Source: Oligella sp050920755
GTDB taxonomy: Bacteria > Pseudomonadota > Gammaproteobacteria > Burkholderiales > Burkholderiaceae_B
NCBI RefSeq assembly: GCF_050920755.1
Contig: NZ_CP158480.1
Span: forward strand, 1,922,001 to 1,986,000
DNA length: 64,000 nucleotides
Direction: 5' to 3'
In this document: positions 63,689 through 64,000 of the stretch, in pieces
How positions within the stretch are numbered: position 1 is the first letter of the stretch
How the letters are laid out: the number at the start of each line of letters is the position of its first letter
Notes under the pieces: generated by a model
The model's database searches: none
What the model saw: only the letters and a program-made list of their open reading frames with translations
What the model was told of the DNA's origin: nothing
Position numbers and translations under genes: made by a program

Positions 63689-64000
63689 TTAAGCAGTTAA
63701 GACAGCTTTCTGCCGCCGGTCAATAGCACGTTCTTTAATCGGCCAATTGGCCAACGTGGCCAAAACACTTAAAGCAATTGCCAGCAGCCACATCAAATCA
63801 TAATTACCGAATCGATCATAAAACATACCGCCCAGCCAAACGCCCAGGAAGGATCCCACTTGGTGACTGAAGAAGGCCAAGCCGCCCAGCATGGATAAAT
63901 GACGCACACCGAAAATCAAGGCAATTAAGGCATTCGTCGGAGGCACGGTCGATAGCCATATAAAACCCAAAGTCATTGAGAAAAGATAAACACTTAAGGA
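63689..64000 (-). CDS. MFS transporter, C-terminal part
   Basis: The frame is open from the window edge to the stop at 63689, about 103 residues. RHLSMLGGLAFFSHQVGSFL, GVWLGGMFYDRFGNYDLMWL and LATLANWPIKERAI are the last three membrane segments of an MFS permease. Substrate and start are outside the window. Confidence 0.82.
   Translation of the reverse strand, partial: SLSVYLFSMTLGFIWLSTVPPTNALIALIFGVRHLSMLGGLAFFSHQVGSFLGVWLGGMFYDRFGNYDLMWLLAIALSVLATLANWPIKERAIDRRQKAVLTA

Overview
The window looks like the chromosome of a moderately AT-rich Gram-negative proteobacterium. A low-GC betaproteobacterium of the Alcaligenaceae type is my best guess, from gene content only and with low confidence. 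Evidence for a Gram-negative includes an RND efflux pump, two TonB-dependent receptors, lytic transglycosylase lipoproteins, prmB, electron transfer flavoprotein genes and two TRAP transporters.

Layout. 1-8.9 kb: RND efflux genes (cut by the window edge), an operon of a spermidine-synthase-like protein with an ABC importer (binding protein, permease, ATPase), exonuclease III, an SLT-type transglycosylase, an AI-2E family transporter and tRNA-Leu(UAG). 9-10.4 kb: two AT-rich accessory genes (GNAT acetyltransferase, AlkC-like protein). 10.7-18 kb: prmB, then a heme acquisition locus (TonB receptor, HmuTUV importer, HugZ-like heme-degrading protein) with Fur-like palindromes. 18-25.6 kb: an AAA/DUF4143 ATPase preceded by four exact-period 33-bp repeats, the ABC-F ATPase YheS, and a TAXI-type TRAP transporter with a DUF1850 protein. 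56-64 kb: trpF, TRAP DctM and DctQ, etfB-etfA, an HDAC-like deacetylase, mltB and a partial MFS gene.

Between these, about 25.6-56.0 kb is an accessory island bounded by two directly oriented copies of one IS5-family element. It holds a nest of mobile elements: two different IS21 elements, a GC-rich IS5-family element, two oppositely oriented copies of an IS3 element, and a group II intron remnant. It also holds gene relics (a DUF3025 C-terminus, an amber-interrupted GntR/FCD regulator and the first 19 codons of a second siderophore-interacting protein gene).

The core of the island (34.1-53.2 kb) is a siderophore locus. It encodes an aryl-acid AMP ligase, NRPS parts (Cy-like/PCP protein; Cy-like/A protein joined to a C domain), a stand-alone carrier protein, an amine N-hydroxylase, an AlcB-type N-acyltransferase, a reductase (SIP), a TonB receptor, a RhtX/FptX-like importer, a type II thioesterase, an aromatic-acid-type MFS transporter and a phosphopantetheinyl transferase. 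The parts list predicts an aryl-capped, possibly heterocyclic, hydroxamate siderophore. No aryl-acid biosynthesis genes are seen. The main NRPS gene is split by an IS3 element with a TGG target duplication, and removing the element on paper restores one open frame, so the pathway is probably broken or altered in this strain while uptake may still work.
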